From Paraburkholderia solitsugae (GTDB lineage Bacteria; Pseudomonadota; Gammaproteobacteria; Burkholderiales; Burkholderiaceae): a stretch of DNA of 64,000 nt. How positions within the stretch are numbered: the first letter of the stretch is position 1; each line of letters begins with the position of its first letter. The position numbers were made by a program, and so were the translations under genes. The DNA is taken from positions 1 to 64,000 of the forward strand of contig NZ_WOEY01000021.1 in NCBI RefSeq assembly GCF_013177695.1, read 5' to 3'. The notes below the pieces were generated by a model. That model was not told where the DNA came from. It did no database searches and saw nothing but the letters and a program-made list of their open reading frames with translations. Below, piece by piece: positions 44,983 to 53,842 of the stretch.

Positions 44983-45744
44983 TCAGTGTTCGCTAATCCA
45001 GCGCGCCACATACAACAGCAGCGCCACGAGAAAAATCATCGCCGCCCACGCCCAGTTCGGAACCACATGCGGACCGGACTCGTGATGCGAGACCCCATGT
45101 GACACACCGTGGGATACCCCATGCGACGCGTTTGCCGCCCGCCCGGTCAGCGCATTGCCATGATCCGACCGGATCCGTCGGGCCATGCCGCCGAGTGTGA
45201 TCGGTCGCAGAAACACGTGCTGCCGCCGCGCCGCCGAACCGCGTACACGGTTCGGCCCTTGCCCATGCTTGGCGCGAACGACCGCGCCGAACTCGTCGAA
45301 AAAATCGTCGGCCAGTTGATGCAGCGCGTTTTCGAGCTGGCGCGTTGGCAGTTCGGCGAGCGGCCCGGACGAGGTCGCCCAGATCGTGTAATCGATCCGC
45401 GTGCCCCGCTCCCTGCCGATCCCATGCGAGCCATCGTCGGCGCGCAATCTCACTTCGATCTGTCCGCGCAACGCGCCGATGCCCTCGGCTCGCGCCTTGA
45501 AGTTGATGGTGCGGCGCTGCGCGTCCGCCGGTCCGGAATCCTGCCCGGCGACATGGGCGCGCGCTTCGTAACGCGCGCGCAACGGCCCGAGCGGCACCGT
45601 CATGGCGAGCGCATATTCTCCGTGGCTAAGCCGCGTAAACGACTCACAATTGTCGAGGCTGGCACGCAACAAGGCGAGGTCCTGCAACGCGTCCCAAACG
45701 TCGGACGGCGCAAGCGGAATCCGTAACGCGTCGTTCACTTCCAT
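44983..45744 (-). CDS. SRPBCC/CoxG-like protein with C-terminal membrane anchor
   Basis: A 253-residue protein. Residues about 1-150 are a START/SRPBCC fold of the CoxG type (LAPSDVWDALQDLALLRASLDNCESF; VPLGPLRARYEA). A basic linker follows, then an SHGV-type tetrapeptide repeat (about 208-221), and a single C-terminal membrane helix (WAWAAMIFLVALLLYVA). CoxG anchors CO dehydrogenase in other bacteria, but no cox genes are near, so the role is unknown. It is followed by a DUF427 gene upstream in the same direction. Confidence 0.8.
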   Translation of the reverse strand: MEVNDALRIPLAPSDVWDALQDLALLRASLDNCESFTRLSHGEYALAMTVPLGPLRARYEARAHVAGQDSGPADAQRRTINFKARAEGIGALRGQIEVRLRADDGSHGIGRERGTRIDYTIWATSSGPLAELPTRQLENALHQLADDFFDEFGAVVRAKHGQGPNRVRGSAARRQHVFLRPITLGGMARRIRSDHGNALTGRAANASHGVSHGVSHGVSHHESGPHVVPNWAWAAMIFLVALLLYVARWISEH

Positions 45745-45776
45745 GGCAGCCTCCCCGATGAACGCGCGACAGCCGG

Positions 45777-46169
45777 TCAGGACGTCTGATCGATGCGGTC
45801 GACGCGCGATGCGTAAAACGCGAGATACCCTTTTATTCTTACGACCGGTTCGAGCGGCGTCTCATAGCTCCATACGGCGTTTTCGACCAGGCCGTCTTCG
45901 GTGCGCAGATGAAAGTACGAAGCCTCGCCCTTGAACGGGCAGTGCGTAGTATGTGTTGAGCGTTCGAGGCGCGCCATGTTGACGTCGCCACGCGGGAAAT
46001 AGAACACGTCCGCCAGACCGGTTTCGGTGAGGGTGAGTCCCGCCTGGGTGTCGGCCATGGTCACGCCGCCATGAATCACCCGCACCCGGTGGTGGTTGCC
46101 GCTGATCGCGATGGTGTGCCCGCCCGTGCCTGCGTCGGGGTGTACGTGGGGTGTCGGGGCATCACTCAT
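45777..46169 (-). CDS. DUF427-domain protein
   Basis: A 130-residue protein of the DUF427 family with the family motifs DVFYFPRGDVNM, HCPFKGEASYF and VWSYETP. Function is not established. It is 32 bp upstream of the CoxG-like gene on the same strand, so the two may be cotranscribed. Complete and of normal length. Confidence 0.88.
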   Translation of the reverse strand: MSDAPTPHVHPDAGTGGHTIAISGNHHRVRVIHGGVTMADTQAGLTLTETGLADVFYFPRGDVNMARLERSTHTTHCPFKGEASYFHLRTEDGLVENAVWSYETPLEPVVRIKGYLAFYASRVDRIDQTS

Positions 46170-46214
46170 GTCTCGGCTCCGGGGTGGGGTGTCGCTCGCT
46201 GTGCGGTCGTGTAA

Positions 46215-46240
46215 ATAGTAAAGCCACGGGGGGTGCCCGT
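46215..46240 (-). terminator. hairpin terminator of the 46.3-46.8 kb gene
   Basis: AAGCCACGGG (46216-46225) and CCCGTGGCTT (46231-46240) pair fully around a 5-base loop, just downstream of the secreted hypothetical gene on the minus strand. Confidence 0.6.
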
Positions 46241-46333
46241 GGCTTCATTATCGGCCAAACTTCTGCCGATTGCGCGGCCTTCCTGAATAGCGCCGGGGCG
46301 TCTCGTCCGGCGCTACTCAAGAAGGTGGGACGC

Positions 46334-46831
46334 TTATTGCGTATTCCAGTAGAACGCCGCCTTGGCCGTGCCCTTGGCTGGGACCGTCACCGACTTGGTC
46401 TGGTCGTGATCCTGGTATTGCGCGTGCACCGTGTAGCGGCCCGGGCGCAGCTTGACCAGCATATACGGACCGCGCGAGGTGGCGGTCAGCACATCGCCAT
46501 CATGCGCGTCGACGATCCGCACGTGGACGTCGGCGAGAAAATCGGAACCGGGGCCGGTGAAGCGCATCGACAGCGGCCACTGGCTTTCCGCTTGCCGCAG
46601 CGCCGTGGATTCGTCAAGACCGACGCCGCCGGACACGAACGAGACGTCGCCCCTATGCTGGATTTGCGGCATACCACCGCCATTGGCATTGCCCGCGCTG
46701 CTGCTGTCCGTGGTCGTGCCGCCCGTCGCCTGGCCCGCCTGCTGCGCATACGCGCCGCCCGCCAGACCGAGCGTGAGCGCTGCGCATACCGCAGCGGCTA
46801 CGATCCTTCGCTGATTGCGTTGGGTTTTCAT
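46334..46831 (-). CDS. exported protein with carboxypeptidase-regulatory-like domain
   Basis: A 165-residue secreted or periplasmic protein. Residues 1-29 are a signal peptide ending GGAYAQ. A Gly/Ser/Thr-rich linker leads into a beta-rich domain (about 80-162) with VRIVDAHDGDVL and LKLRPGRYTVHAQYQ-like strands typical of carboxypeptidase-regulatory-like folds. Function is unknown. It is monocistronic with its own terminator. Confidence 0.78.
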   Translation of the reverse strand: MKTQRNQRRIVAAAVCAALTLGLAGGAYAQQAGQATGGTTTDSSSAGNANGGGMPQIQHRGDVSFVSGGVGLDESTALRQAESQWPLSMRFTGPGSDFLADVHVRIVDAHDGDVLTATSRGPYMLVKLRPGRYTVHAQYQDHDQTKSVTVPAKGTAKAAFYWNTQ

Positions 46832-47001
46832 CGGTTCGCTCCTTCTTAAGGCCCTTATCGTCCGGCATCCCTCAGTGGGTCCGGATCAAGGTAGACGCAA
46901 CCTGCATGCCAAGCCCAGTTTGCGTCGTCTGGAAACCGCTGCTGCGCCACGCCACGCGGCGCAGAGCGCCCTGCCTCACGGCTTTGAAACGGGTGAAAAA
47001 A

Positions 47002-47038
47002 ATGCCGGTCCGTCGGCAGTAAGTGCAAGGACCGGCAT
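47002..47038 (-). terminator. rho-independent terminator of the degP gene
   Basis: ATGCCGGTCC (47002-47011) and GGACCGGCAT (47029-47038) form a perfect 10-bp stem. Read on the minus strand the stem is followed by a run of seven T, a standard terminator 28 bp after the protease stop. Confidence 0.85.
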
Positions 47039-47066
47039 GCGTTACTTCAATGCATTCAATTTCCGC

Positions 47067-48584
47067 TTAGCCGAGATCGACCGGCACGAAAATCTGCGCG
47101 TTATCGCGCTGGATTAGCAACGCGATGCTGTTGCCCGCGCCGGCGATCATCTGCTTCAACTGATCGACGCTCGAGACCGGCCGGCCGTTGACCGCCAGAA
47201 TCACGTCGCCCGGTTCGATGCCGGCGTTTTCAGCCGCGCCGCCCGATTGCTGCACCAGCAGGCCGTGCGACACCGACGCGCTGCTCTTCTCTTCCGGCGT
47301 CAGCGGCCGCACCGCCACACCGAGACGGCCTTGCAACTGGGTCGGCTGATCGGCCTTGTCCGAGGCGACCTTCGCATCCGACAACGCACCGATCGTTACC
47401 GTCAGGTCCTTGGTGGCCTTGTCGCGCCACACCTGCACGGTGGCCTTGCTGCCCGGCGCCAGACCGGCGACTTGCGACGGCAGATCCGACGAGTCGCCGA
47501 CCGGCTCACCGTTCACCGACAGAATCACGTCGCCCGGTTGCAGACCGCCCTTGGCGGCCGGGCCGCCCGGATCGACCGAGCTGACGAGCGCGCCTTGCGG
47601 CTTCTGCATGCCGAACGAATCGGCCAGCGTCTGGTTCATGCCCTGCACCGCGACGCCGAGACGTCCGCGGCTCACATGGCCGGTCTTGACGAGGTCGTCC
47701 TTGACCTTGATCGCCTCATTGATCGGGATCGCGAACGAAAGGCCCTGGAAGCCGCCCGTCTGCGAATAGATCATCGAATTGATGCCGATCACTTCGCCCT
47801 GCAGATTGAACAACGGGCCGCCCGAGTTACCCGGGTTCACCGGCACGTCGGTCTGGATGAACGGCGTGTAGTTTTCGTTCGGCAGCGAGCGCGACTTCGC
47901 GCTGATGATGCCCGAGGTCACCGTGTTGTCGAAACCGTAAGGCGAGCCGATCGCGACCACCCACTGGCCGACCTTGCTCTGACGCGGATCGCCGATCTTC
48001 ACAGTCGGCAGATTGCTCGCATCGATCTTCAGCACGGCGACGTCGGACTGCTTGTCGGCGCCAACCACTTTTGCCTTGAATTCGCGCTTGTCGGTGAGCT
48101 TCACGGTGACAACGTTCGCGCCGTCCACCACGTGAGCATTGGTCAGGATGTAGCCGTCACTGCTGACGATGAATCCCGAGCCGAGGCTCGCGCTCGGCTG
48201 ATCGGGCGCATCGCCGCCGTCGCCGCCTTGCATGCCCGGCATGCCGCCGAAGAAGTGCTTGTAGAACTGATAGAAGGGATCGCTCGGATCGATCGGCAAC
48301 TGGTTGCCGCCGTTGGCGCTATTGCCACCGTTGCCGCGCAACGCAGTCTGCTTGACCACATGCTTCGCGCTGATGTTGACGACAGCCGGGCCGTAGGTTT
48401 CGACCAGACCCGAGAAATCAGGGATACCGGTTTTCGCGGCGGCTTCAGCAGGCATCATCGCGGCCTGCGCTGGCGCGATCACCTGCGGCGCGGGCACGTC
48501 GCGATGACCCGCCACATAGCCGGCGGAGAGCGCCACGGCGACAGCCACTGCAACAGCGCTACGGGACAAGGTTTTCGCGTTCAT
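47067..48584 (-). CDS. degP: periplasmic Do-family serine protease (DegP/MucD)
   Basis: A 505-residue HtrA-type protease-chaperone of the periplasm. Signal peptide about residues 1-25. The catalytic triad is H151 (NAHVV), D181 (SDVAVLK) and S254 (GNSGGPL). Two PDZ domains follow (about 290-380 and 405-500). AGGAGTACACG precedes the ATG 48584. Two-component genes lie upstream on the same strand, and the 168-bp gap before it contains a striking array of direct repeats that probably binds a response regulator. Confidence 0.93.
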   Translation of the reverse strand: MNAKTLSRSAVAVAVAVALSAGYVAGHRDVPAPQVIAPAQAAMMPAEAAAKTGIPDFSGLVETYGPAVVNISAKHVVKQTALRGNGGNSANGGNQLPIDPSDPFYQFYKHFFGGMPGMQGGDGGDAPDQPSASLGSGFIVSSDGYILTNAHVVDGANVVTVKLTDKREFKAKVVGADKQSDVAVLKIDASNLPTVKIGDPRQSKVGQWVVAIGSPYGFDNTVTSGIISAKSRSLPNENYTPFIQTDVPVNPGNSGGPLFNLQGEVIGINSMIYSQTGGFQGLSFAIPINEAIKVKDDLVKTGHVSRGRLGVAVQGMNQTLADSFGMQKPQGALVSSVDPGGPAAKGGLQPGDVILSVNGEPVGDSSDLPSQVAGLAPGSKATVQVWRDKATKDLTVTIGALSDAKVASDKADQPTQLQGRLGVAVRPLTPEEKSSASVSHGLLVQQSGGAAENAGIEPGDVILAVNGRPVSSVDQLKQMIAGAGNSIALLIQRDNAQIFVPVDLG

Positions 48585-48643
48585 CGTGTACTCCTGACTG
48601 GGAGAAAGAGGCTTTGGAATGAGATGAAGCGTACGTGGCATCG

Positions 48644-48725
48644 CTTAAAAGAGTCTTAAGCAGCGCCAGATCGCTTCAAGCCTGTTTTTAAGCCTCGTTT
48701 AAGCTGTGTTTAAGCCGCGTTCGAG
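48644..48725 (-). promoter_or_regulatory. array of CTTAAA-like direct repeats upstream of degP
   Basis: On the plus strand five half-sites follow at 11-12 base steps: TTCAAG (48675), TTTAAG (48687), TTTAAG (48698), TTTAAG (48709) and TTCGAG (48720). A further CTTAAA-N5-CTTAAG pair is at 48644-48660. This is the layout of OmpR-family boxes of the PmrA/QseB kind (CTTAAx-N5-CTTAAG). It sits 60-141 bases upstream of degP and downstream of the kinase gene. Confidence 0.55.
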
Positions 48726-48752
48726 CCACTTTACGAACAGAAAGCTTCACAT

Positions 48753-50054
48753 TCAGAAGCGCACTTCGACCAGCAAACCACCTGCAAGCGATTCGTCGAG
48801 CCTCACCGCCGCATGGTGCTGCGTCGCAATGCGGCGCACGATCGCGAGGCCAAGACCGGTACCTGCAACATCGGTGCGCGCGCGGTTCGCGCCGGCGCCG
48901 GCCCGGTAGAAGCGATCGAACACGCGGCCGCGTTCAGCCGGCTCGATGCCCGGCCCGCTGTCGGCAATCCGCACCACCGGATGCCCCTCGTCGATATGCA
49001 GACTGACGTCGACGCGGCCGCCTTGCGGCGTGTATTTGGTTGCGTTATCAACCAGGTTGTTGAACATGACACGCAGCGCATCGGCGTCGCCGGTCACTGT
49101 GGCGGGTTCGCTCGCGTCGATACCGAGATCGACGCCGCGATTCTGCGCAAGCGGCGCGTATGCCACCACGCAGTCCTGCAGCAGCGCACGCAGATCGATC
49201 GCGTTTGTAGCGGTGTGACCGTCCGGTTCCGAACGTGCGAGTGCCAGCAATTGCTCGGCAAGACGCGTGGCACGCGTGACGCCCGCTTGCAGATCGGCCA
49301 GCGCTTCGCTGCGCGCGGCGTCGTCTTTCGCGCGGGCTACCAGTTGCGATTGGATCTGCACGGCGGCGAGCGGCGTGCGCAATTCGTGCGCGGCATCGGC
49401 GACAAATGCTTTTTGAATATCCAGCGCGGTGGCGAGCCGTTCGAGCAGGGCGTTCAACGCGCGCACGAGCGGCTGCACTTCGAGCGGCAAACGCTGATCG
49501 GGCAAGGGATCGAGCGCCTCGGGGTGACGTGCGTCGAGCGCGCTGGTCACGCGCCGCAACGGCCGCAGTCCGCGCCCGACGACCACCCACACCGCCAGGC
49601 CCAATAGCGGCAGCAGAACAATCAACGGCCACAGGGTTCGCAACGCGACATTCGCCGCGAGCCGGTTACGGACCGAAACCGGCTGCGCCAGCTGCACAAC
49701 GTTATCCCCGACGATCGCGCCGTACACGCGCCAATCGCCGCGATCCGTATGCTCGGTCGAAAACCCGAGTTCGGCGCGCGGCGCGAGCGGCGCACGCGGT
49801 CGCGAGTAGTACATCAACACGCCGTTGCGATTCCAGATTTGCAGCACGATGCCTTCGTCGCCGGTGTCGCGCGAACCGAGCACCTGCGAAAACGGTTCCG
49901 CCGGCAGCGCCGCGGCGATCTGCTCCAACTGGTAATCGAACAGTTCGTTGGCTTCGGCCAGTGCTTGCCGGTAGATCAGCCAACCCGCAATGCCGACGCC
50001 GAGCAACACCAGCGCCAGCAGCCAGAACAGCAATTGACGGCGAATCGAACGCAT
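48753..50054 (-). CDS. two-component sensor histidine kinase (QseC/PmrB-like)
   Basis: A 433-residue inner-membrane kinase. TM1 is about residues 8-28, a periplasmic sensor lies at about 29-135, TM2 at about 140-160, then a HAMP-like linker. The phosphoacceptor is H223 (AAHELRTPLAAVQ). The ATPase has NNLVDNATKYTP, IADSGPGIE and GTGLGLAIV boxes. It starts 4 bp after the response regulator stop. The input signal is unknown, though QseC- and PmrB-like kinases sense cations, peptides or catecholamines. Confidence 0.9.
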   Translation of the reverse strand: MRSIRRQLLFWLLALVLLGVGIAGWLIYRQALAEANELFDYQLEQIAAALPAEPFSQVLGSRDTGDEGIVLQIWNRNGVLMYYSRPRAPLAPRAELGFSTEHTDRGDWRVYGAIVGDNVVQLAQPVSVRNRLAANVALRTLWPLIVLLPLLGLAVWVVVGRGLRPLRRVTSALDARHPEALDPLPDQRLPLEVQPLVRALNALLERLATALDIQKAFVADAAHELRTPLAAVQIQSQLVARAKDDAARSEALADLQAGVTRATRLAEQLLALARSEPDGHTATNAIDLRALLQDCVVAYAPLAQNRGVDLGIDASEPATVTGDADALRVMFNNLVDNATKYTPQGGRVDVSLHIDEGHPVVRIADSGPGIEPAERGRVFDRFYRAGAGANRARTDVAGTGLGLAIVRRIATQHHAAVRLDESLAGGLLVEVRF

Positions 50055-50058
50055 CGGC

Positions 50059-50721
50059 TCAGGCGTCCTTGGCGATCATGTAGCCAAGACCGCGAACGTT
50101 GCGGATCAGGTCCGCGCCGAGCTTCTTGCGCAGGGCGTGAATGTAGACCTCGACGGTATTGCTGCCGATTTCCTCGCCCCAGCCGTACATTTTTTCTTCG
50201 AGCTGGCTCTTCGAGAGCACCGCGCCGGGCCGTGCAATCAACGCTTCGAGCAGAGCGAATTCACGCGCCGACAACGCGACCGGCGAACCGTCGAGCGTGA
50301 CCTGATGCGACGCGGGATCGAGCGTCAGGTTGCCGTGGCGAATCGTCGAATCGCTGCGGCCCGACTGGCGGCGAATCAGCGCGCGCATGCGGGCGCCGAG
50401 TTCATCGAGATCGAAAGGTTTGACAAGGTAATCGTCGGCGCCGGCGTCGAGACCCTTGACCCGATCGGCGACCGCATCGCGCGCGGTCACGATCAGCACG
50501 GGAATCGCGTGGCCTTTGGCACGCAGCGTGCGCAACACGTCGAGGCCGTCGCGTTTGGGCAGGCCGAGATCGAGCAGCACCAGATCGTAAGGTTGGGCGG
50601 TCGCCGCGCTGAGCGCCGAGTCGCCGTCTTCCACCCAATCGACCGCGAAGCCTTCGCCGCGTAGCGCCTTGCGCACGCCTTCGGCGATCATCCGGTCGTC
50701 TTCGACTAGCAGTATGCGCAT
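50059..50721 (-). CDS. OmpR-family response regulator (QseB/PmrA-like)
   Basis: A 220-residue response regulator with receiver domain (acidic pocket E7-D8-D9, phosphoacceptor D51 in VLLDLGLP, Lys in LVKPFDLDEL) and a C-terminal winged helix (about 125-218; YIHALRKKLGADLIRNVRGLGYMIA). It precedes the kinase gene by 4 bp. The repeat array upstream of degP suggests the protease gene is a direct target. Confidence 0.92.
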   Translation of the reverse strand: MRILLVEDDRMIAEGVRKALRGEGFAVDWVEDGDSALSAATAQPYDLVLLDLGLPKRDGLDVLRTLRAKGHAIPVLIVTARDAVADRVKGLDAGADDYLVKPFDLDELGARMRALIRRQSGRSDSTIRHGNLTLDPASHQVTLDGSPVALSAREFALLEALIARPGAVLSKSQLEEKMYGWGEEIGSNTVEVYIHALRKKLGADLIRNVRGLGYMIAKDA

Positions 50722-50937
50722 GGTTGGACCAGTCCTGAAACATTTGATGATGCCGCATTCTAGCGCCCGGCCCCGACGTGCGCGCCACGCGACGCTTTTT
50801 CACCGCAGTCTCACGGCATGTCTCTACAATGAGCGCTTTGCGTCGCGCGGCGGTTTTCCGCGCGTCACGCGACGCGTCAACACACCCTGGATTGCCGCGC
50901 GCCACCGCGCCCCGAAATCTTGCTTCTTTGCCTGTCC

Positions 50938-52602
50938 ATGACGCACGCTTTTTTCCCTGCTGTTTTATCTTGCATCGCACGCCGTGTGGCGCTGCATCCG
51001 CGCTCTTCTTCTGCTGCGGATTCCCAGCCTCGCCGGTTCGCGCCGCGCTCGGCGGCGTTACTGCTTGCCTGCGCCGTACTCGGCAGCGGCAGCGCAGCGC
51101 TGCCGCTCACGGCGCAGGCGCGCGTCAAGGCCGCGCACCCGAGTGTCAACGTCACCACGGTGTTGCCGCAGCCGGTGATGATCGGCCTGCAGCGCGCGCA
51201 CGTGCCCTTGTCGTCGATCAGTGTAGTGGTCGAAAAAGTCGGCGACCGCACGCCGATCGTCGCACTGAACGCCGGCAAGCCGATGATGCCCGCCTCGACC
51301 ATGAAGCTCGTCACCACTTACTCCGGCCTGTCGATCCTCGGCCCGGACTATCGCTGGCGCACGAGTGCCTACGCGGACGGCACGGTCGACGCCAACGGCG
51401 TGCTGCACGGCAATCTGTACATTCAGGGCACGGGCGATCCGAAACTCGTGCCCGAAGAACTGATCGACCTCGTGCAGAAGATCCACAAATCGGGCATCAC
51501 CGGCATCGACGGCGCGCTGGTGCTCGACAAGCGCTACTTCGACACCTCCACGCGCGATCTGCCGCCGTTCGACGACGACGCCACCGCGCCGTACAACGTC
51601 GGCCCCGATCCGCTGCTGTATGCATTCAAATCGCTGTCGTTCACGCTCACGCCTTCCCCGGATGGCAGCGTCGCAATCGACGTGCTGCCCGCGCTCTCGC
51701 AGTTGCAGATCGACAATCAGATGCACGCCGTCAATGGTCCGTGCCGCGGCGACGCCGCCTTCGTCTCGCCCACCGTCACGCCGCAGCCCAATGGCACGGT
51801 GGTGGCGTCGTTCGACGGCGACTACTCGGTGCGCTGCGGCCCGCGCACGCTCAACGTCGCGGTGCTCGATCACACCGCGTTCTTCGCGGGCGGCTTCCTC
51901 GCGCTGTGGCAGCAGACCGGCGGCACCTTCAGCGGCGCAACCCGCGAAGACCCGGTGCCGGTCGGCGCACGCCTCGTCGCCACGCACCAGGGGCCGGTGC
52001 TATCCGACATTGTTCGCGACATCAACAAGTTCAGTAACAACACGATGGCGCGCAACCTGTTCCTGACAATCGGCGCGACGGAAGAAAGGCCGCCCGCCAC
52101 GCCCGAGAAATCGGCACGCGCCATCGAGGCGTTTCTGCGCCGCGACAGCGTCGACATGCAATACCTGGCGCTCGACAACGGCTCGGGTCTGTCGCGCGAC
52201 GAGCACATTACCGCGCTCTCGCTCGCCGATCTGCTGCAGCGGGCCAACGCAAGCCCGGTCGCCCAAGTGTTCGTGGAATCGCTGCCGATCGCCGGCGTCG
52301 ACGGCACGATGCGCAACCGCTTGACCAACCAGGGCGCGGGCGGCAATGCGCACATCAAGACCGGTACCTTGCGCGATGTGCGTGCGATCGCCGGTTATGT
52401 CGCCTCGGCGGATGGCAACAGCTACGTGGTGGTGAGCCTGATCAACGACCCGCATTCGGAAGCCGCGCGCGCCGCACACGACGCCCTGCTCGAATGGGTG
52501 TATCAGGGACCGTCCCAGGGTTTCACGAAGGTCTCCGAACGCGTCGCCGAACCGCGCAGCAGCAAGCCCAGGAAAAACCCGCACAAGCGCGGCGCCCATT
52601 GA
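50938..52602 (+). CDS. dacB: D-alanyl-D-alanine carboxypeptidase/endopeptidase (PBP4)
   Basis: A 554-residue class C penicillin-binding protein that trims or cuts peptidoglycan cross-links. The SxxK motif is S120-T-M-K123, SxN is in KFSNNTMARN and KTG in HIKTGTLRD. An N-terminal signal region and a large insert between motifs, typical of PBP4, are seen. The ATG 50938 is preferred to a TTG six codons before; no good ribosome site is visible. The gene is divergent from the response regulator. Confidence 0.92.
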   Translation: MTHAFFPAVLSCIARRVALHPRSSSAADSQPRRFAPRSAALLLACAVLGSGSAALPLTAQARVKAAHPSVNVTTVLPQPVMIGLQRAHVPLSSISVVVEKVGDRTPIVALNAGKPMMPASTMKLVTTYSGLSILGPDYRWRTSAYADGTVDANGVLHGNLYIQGTGDPKLVPEELIDLVQKIHKSGITGIDGALVLDKRYFDTSTRDLPPFDDDATAPYNVGPDPLLYAFKSLSFTLTPSPDGSVAIDVLPALSQLQIDNQMHAVNGPCRGDAAFVSPTVTPQPNGTVVASFDGDYSVRCGPRTLNVAVLDHTAFFAGGFLALWQQTGGTFSGATREDPVPVGARLVATHQGPVLSDIVRDINKFSNNTMARNLFLTIGATEERPPATPEKSARAIEAFLRRDSVDMQYLALDNGSGLSRDEHITALSLADLLQRANASPVAQVFVESLPIAGVDGTMRNRLTNQGAGGNAHIKTGTLRDVRAIAGYVASADGNSYVVVSLINDPHSEAARAAHDALLEWVYQGPSQGFTKVSERVAEPRSSKPRKNPHKRGAH

Positions 52603-52797
52603 GGATTCCTTCTATAGAACCCACGCGCCGCAACGCGCCCAAGCGTGTACGCTGTCGGGCAGTGTTTGAGGCGCGCGTGGAACACAACGCGTAGCGCACG
52701 AGCCGCGCACCCGTTACGGTCGCGTGGCCCAATCAAACGATAACGACAACGTCCGCTGCGGCAAGCGCAGCGGCCAGGGACCACGGAGGAAGACACC

Positions 52798-53748
52798 ATG
52801 CAATTCGATGCTGAATTGCTGCTGCTCGCCATGGCGCCAGTCTTTCTCGCATGCATTGGCTGGGAGGCGTGGCACCTGCGGCGCACGCGCCCCGGCGCGC
52901 AGCTCTATAGCTGGCGCGACACGTTCTGCAACGCTGCGCTCGCGCTGATGCAGCAAGCCGCCGACAAGCTCGCGTGGCTCGCGATCATTCCCGTCTATGC
53001 GTTCTTCTACGATCACTATCGCGTCACCACATGGCCGGCGACCTGGGTGTCGTTCGTCGTGCTGTTCGTCGCTCAGGATCTGCTCTATTACTGGTTTCAC
53101 CGCTGCAGCCATCGCGTGCGCTGGCTGTGGGCCGCGCATGTCGTGCATCACTCGTCGGAGCGGATGAATTTTTCGACCGCGTTCCGCCAAAGCCTGATGT
53201 ATCCGATTGCCGGCATGTGGCTGTTCTGGATTCCGCTTGCTGTGCTCGGCTTTCCGCCGAAGCAGATCGTCGCCATCGTGCTGATCAACCTCGGCTTCCA
53301 GTTCTTCGTGCATACCCAGGCGATCGGCAAGCTCGGCTGGCTCGAATACGTGTTCAACACGCCGTCGATTCATCGCGTGCATCACGCGCGCAACGACCGC
53401 TATATCGACCGTAACTATGCCGGCGTGCTGGTGATCTGGGATCGTCTGTTCGGCAGCTATGTCGAGGAAGATCCGCACGACGCGCCGGTGTACGGCATCG
53501 TCGAACCGCTTCACACCTACAACCCGCTGAAGGCGACGTTTCACGAATGGGCGTCGATGGCCGCCGATTTCGTGAGCGTGCGAGGCTGGCGCAACAAGTT
53601 GCGCGCGCTGTTCGCCCCGCCTGCATGGGCCGCGGATTACCATGCGCGCCGCGCCGCCGGCGCGAGTACTCGTGCCGCGCCATCCGGCGGCGATACAAGC
53701 ATTGAAGAAAACCATACGGCCACGTTTCAAACACCGCGCAGGCCGTAG
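52798..53748 (+). CDS. sterol desaturase/fatty-acid hydroxylase family membrane protein
   Basis: A 316-residue membrane protein of the FA_hydroxylase superfamily with about five membrane segments. The histidine clusters that bind the di-iron centre are HRCSH, HVVHH and HRVHHARN, plus an upstream-type WFH. Bacterial members hydroxylate or desaturate lipids or carotenoids; the substrate here is unknown. GGAGG lies about 10 bases before the ATG. It is monocistronic. Confidence 0.87.
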   Translation: MQFDAELLLLAMAPVFLACIGWEAWHLRRTRPGAQLYSWRDTFCNAALALMQQAADKLAWLAIIPVYAFFYDHYRVTTWPATWVSFVVLFVAQDLLYYWFHRCSHRVRWLWAAHVVHHSSERMNFSTAFRQSLMYPIAGMWLFWIPLAVLGFPPKQIVAIVLINLGFQFFVHTQAIGKLGWLEYVFNTPSIHRVHHARNDRYIDRNYAGVLVIWDRLFGSYVEEDPHDAPVYGIVEPLHTYNPLKATFHEWASMAADFVSVRGWRNKLRALFAPPAWAADYHARRAAGASTRAAPSGGDTSIEENHTATFQTPRRP

Positions 53749-53842
53749 AAGATTCTGTAAGCTGTCGTCACGCCGCCGACGCGGTGGGCGCTGCCTGCAA
53801 CACATGGCATCAGGGCCACCCATACGAGGAGATGTAGTCAAT

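Noticed and set aside
47247..48659. 470-codon plus-strand frame opposite degP
   Set aside because: Mirror of a protease gene with complete triad and PDZ domains.
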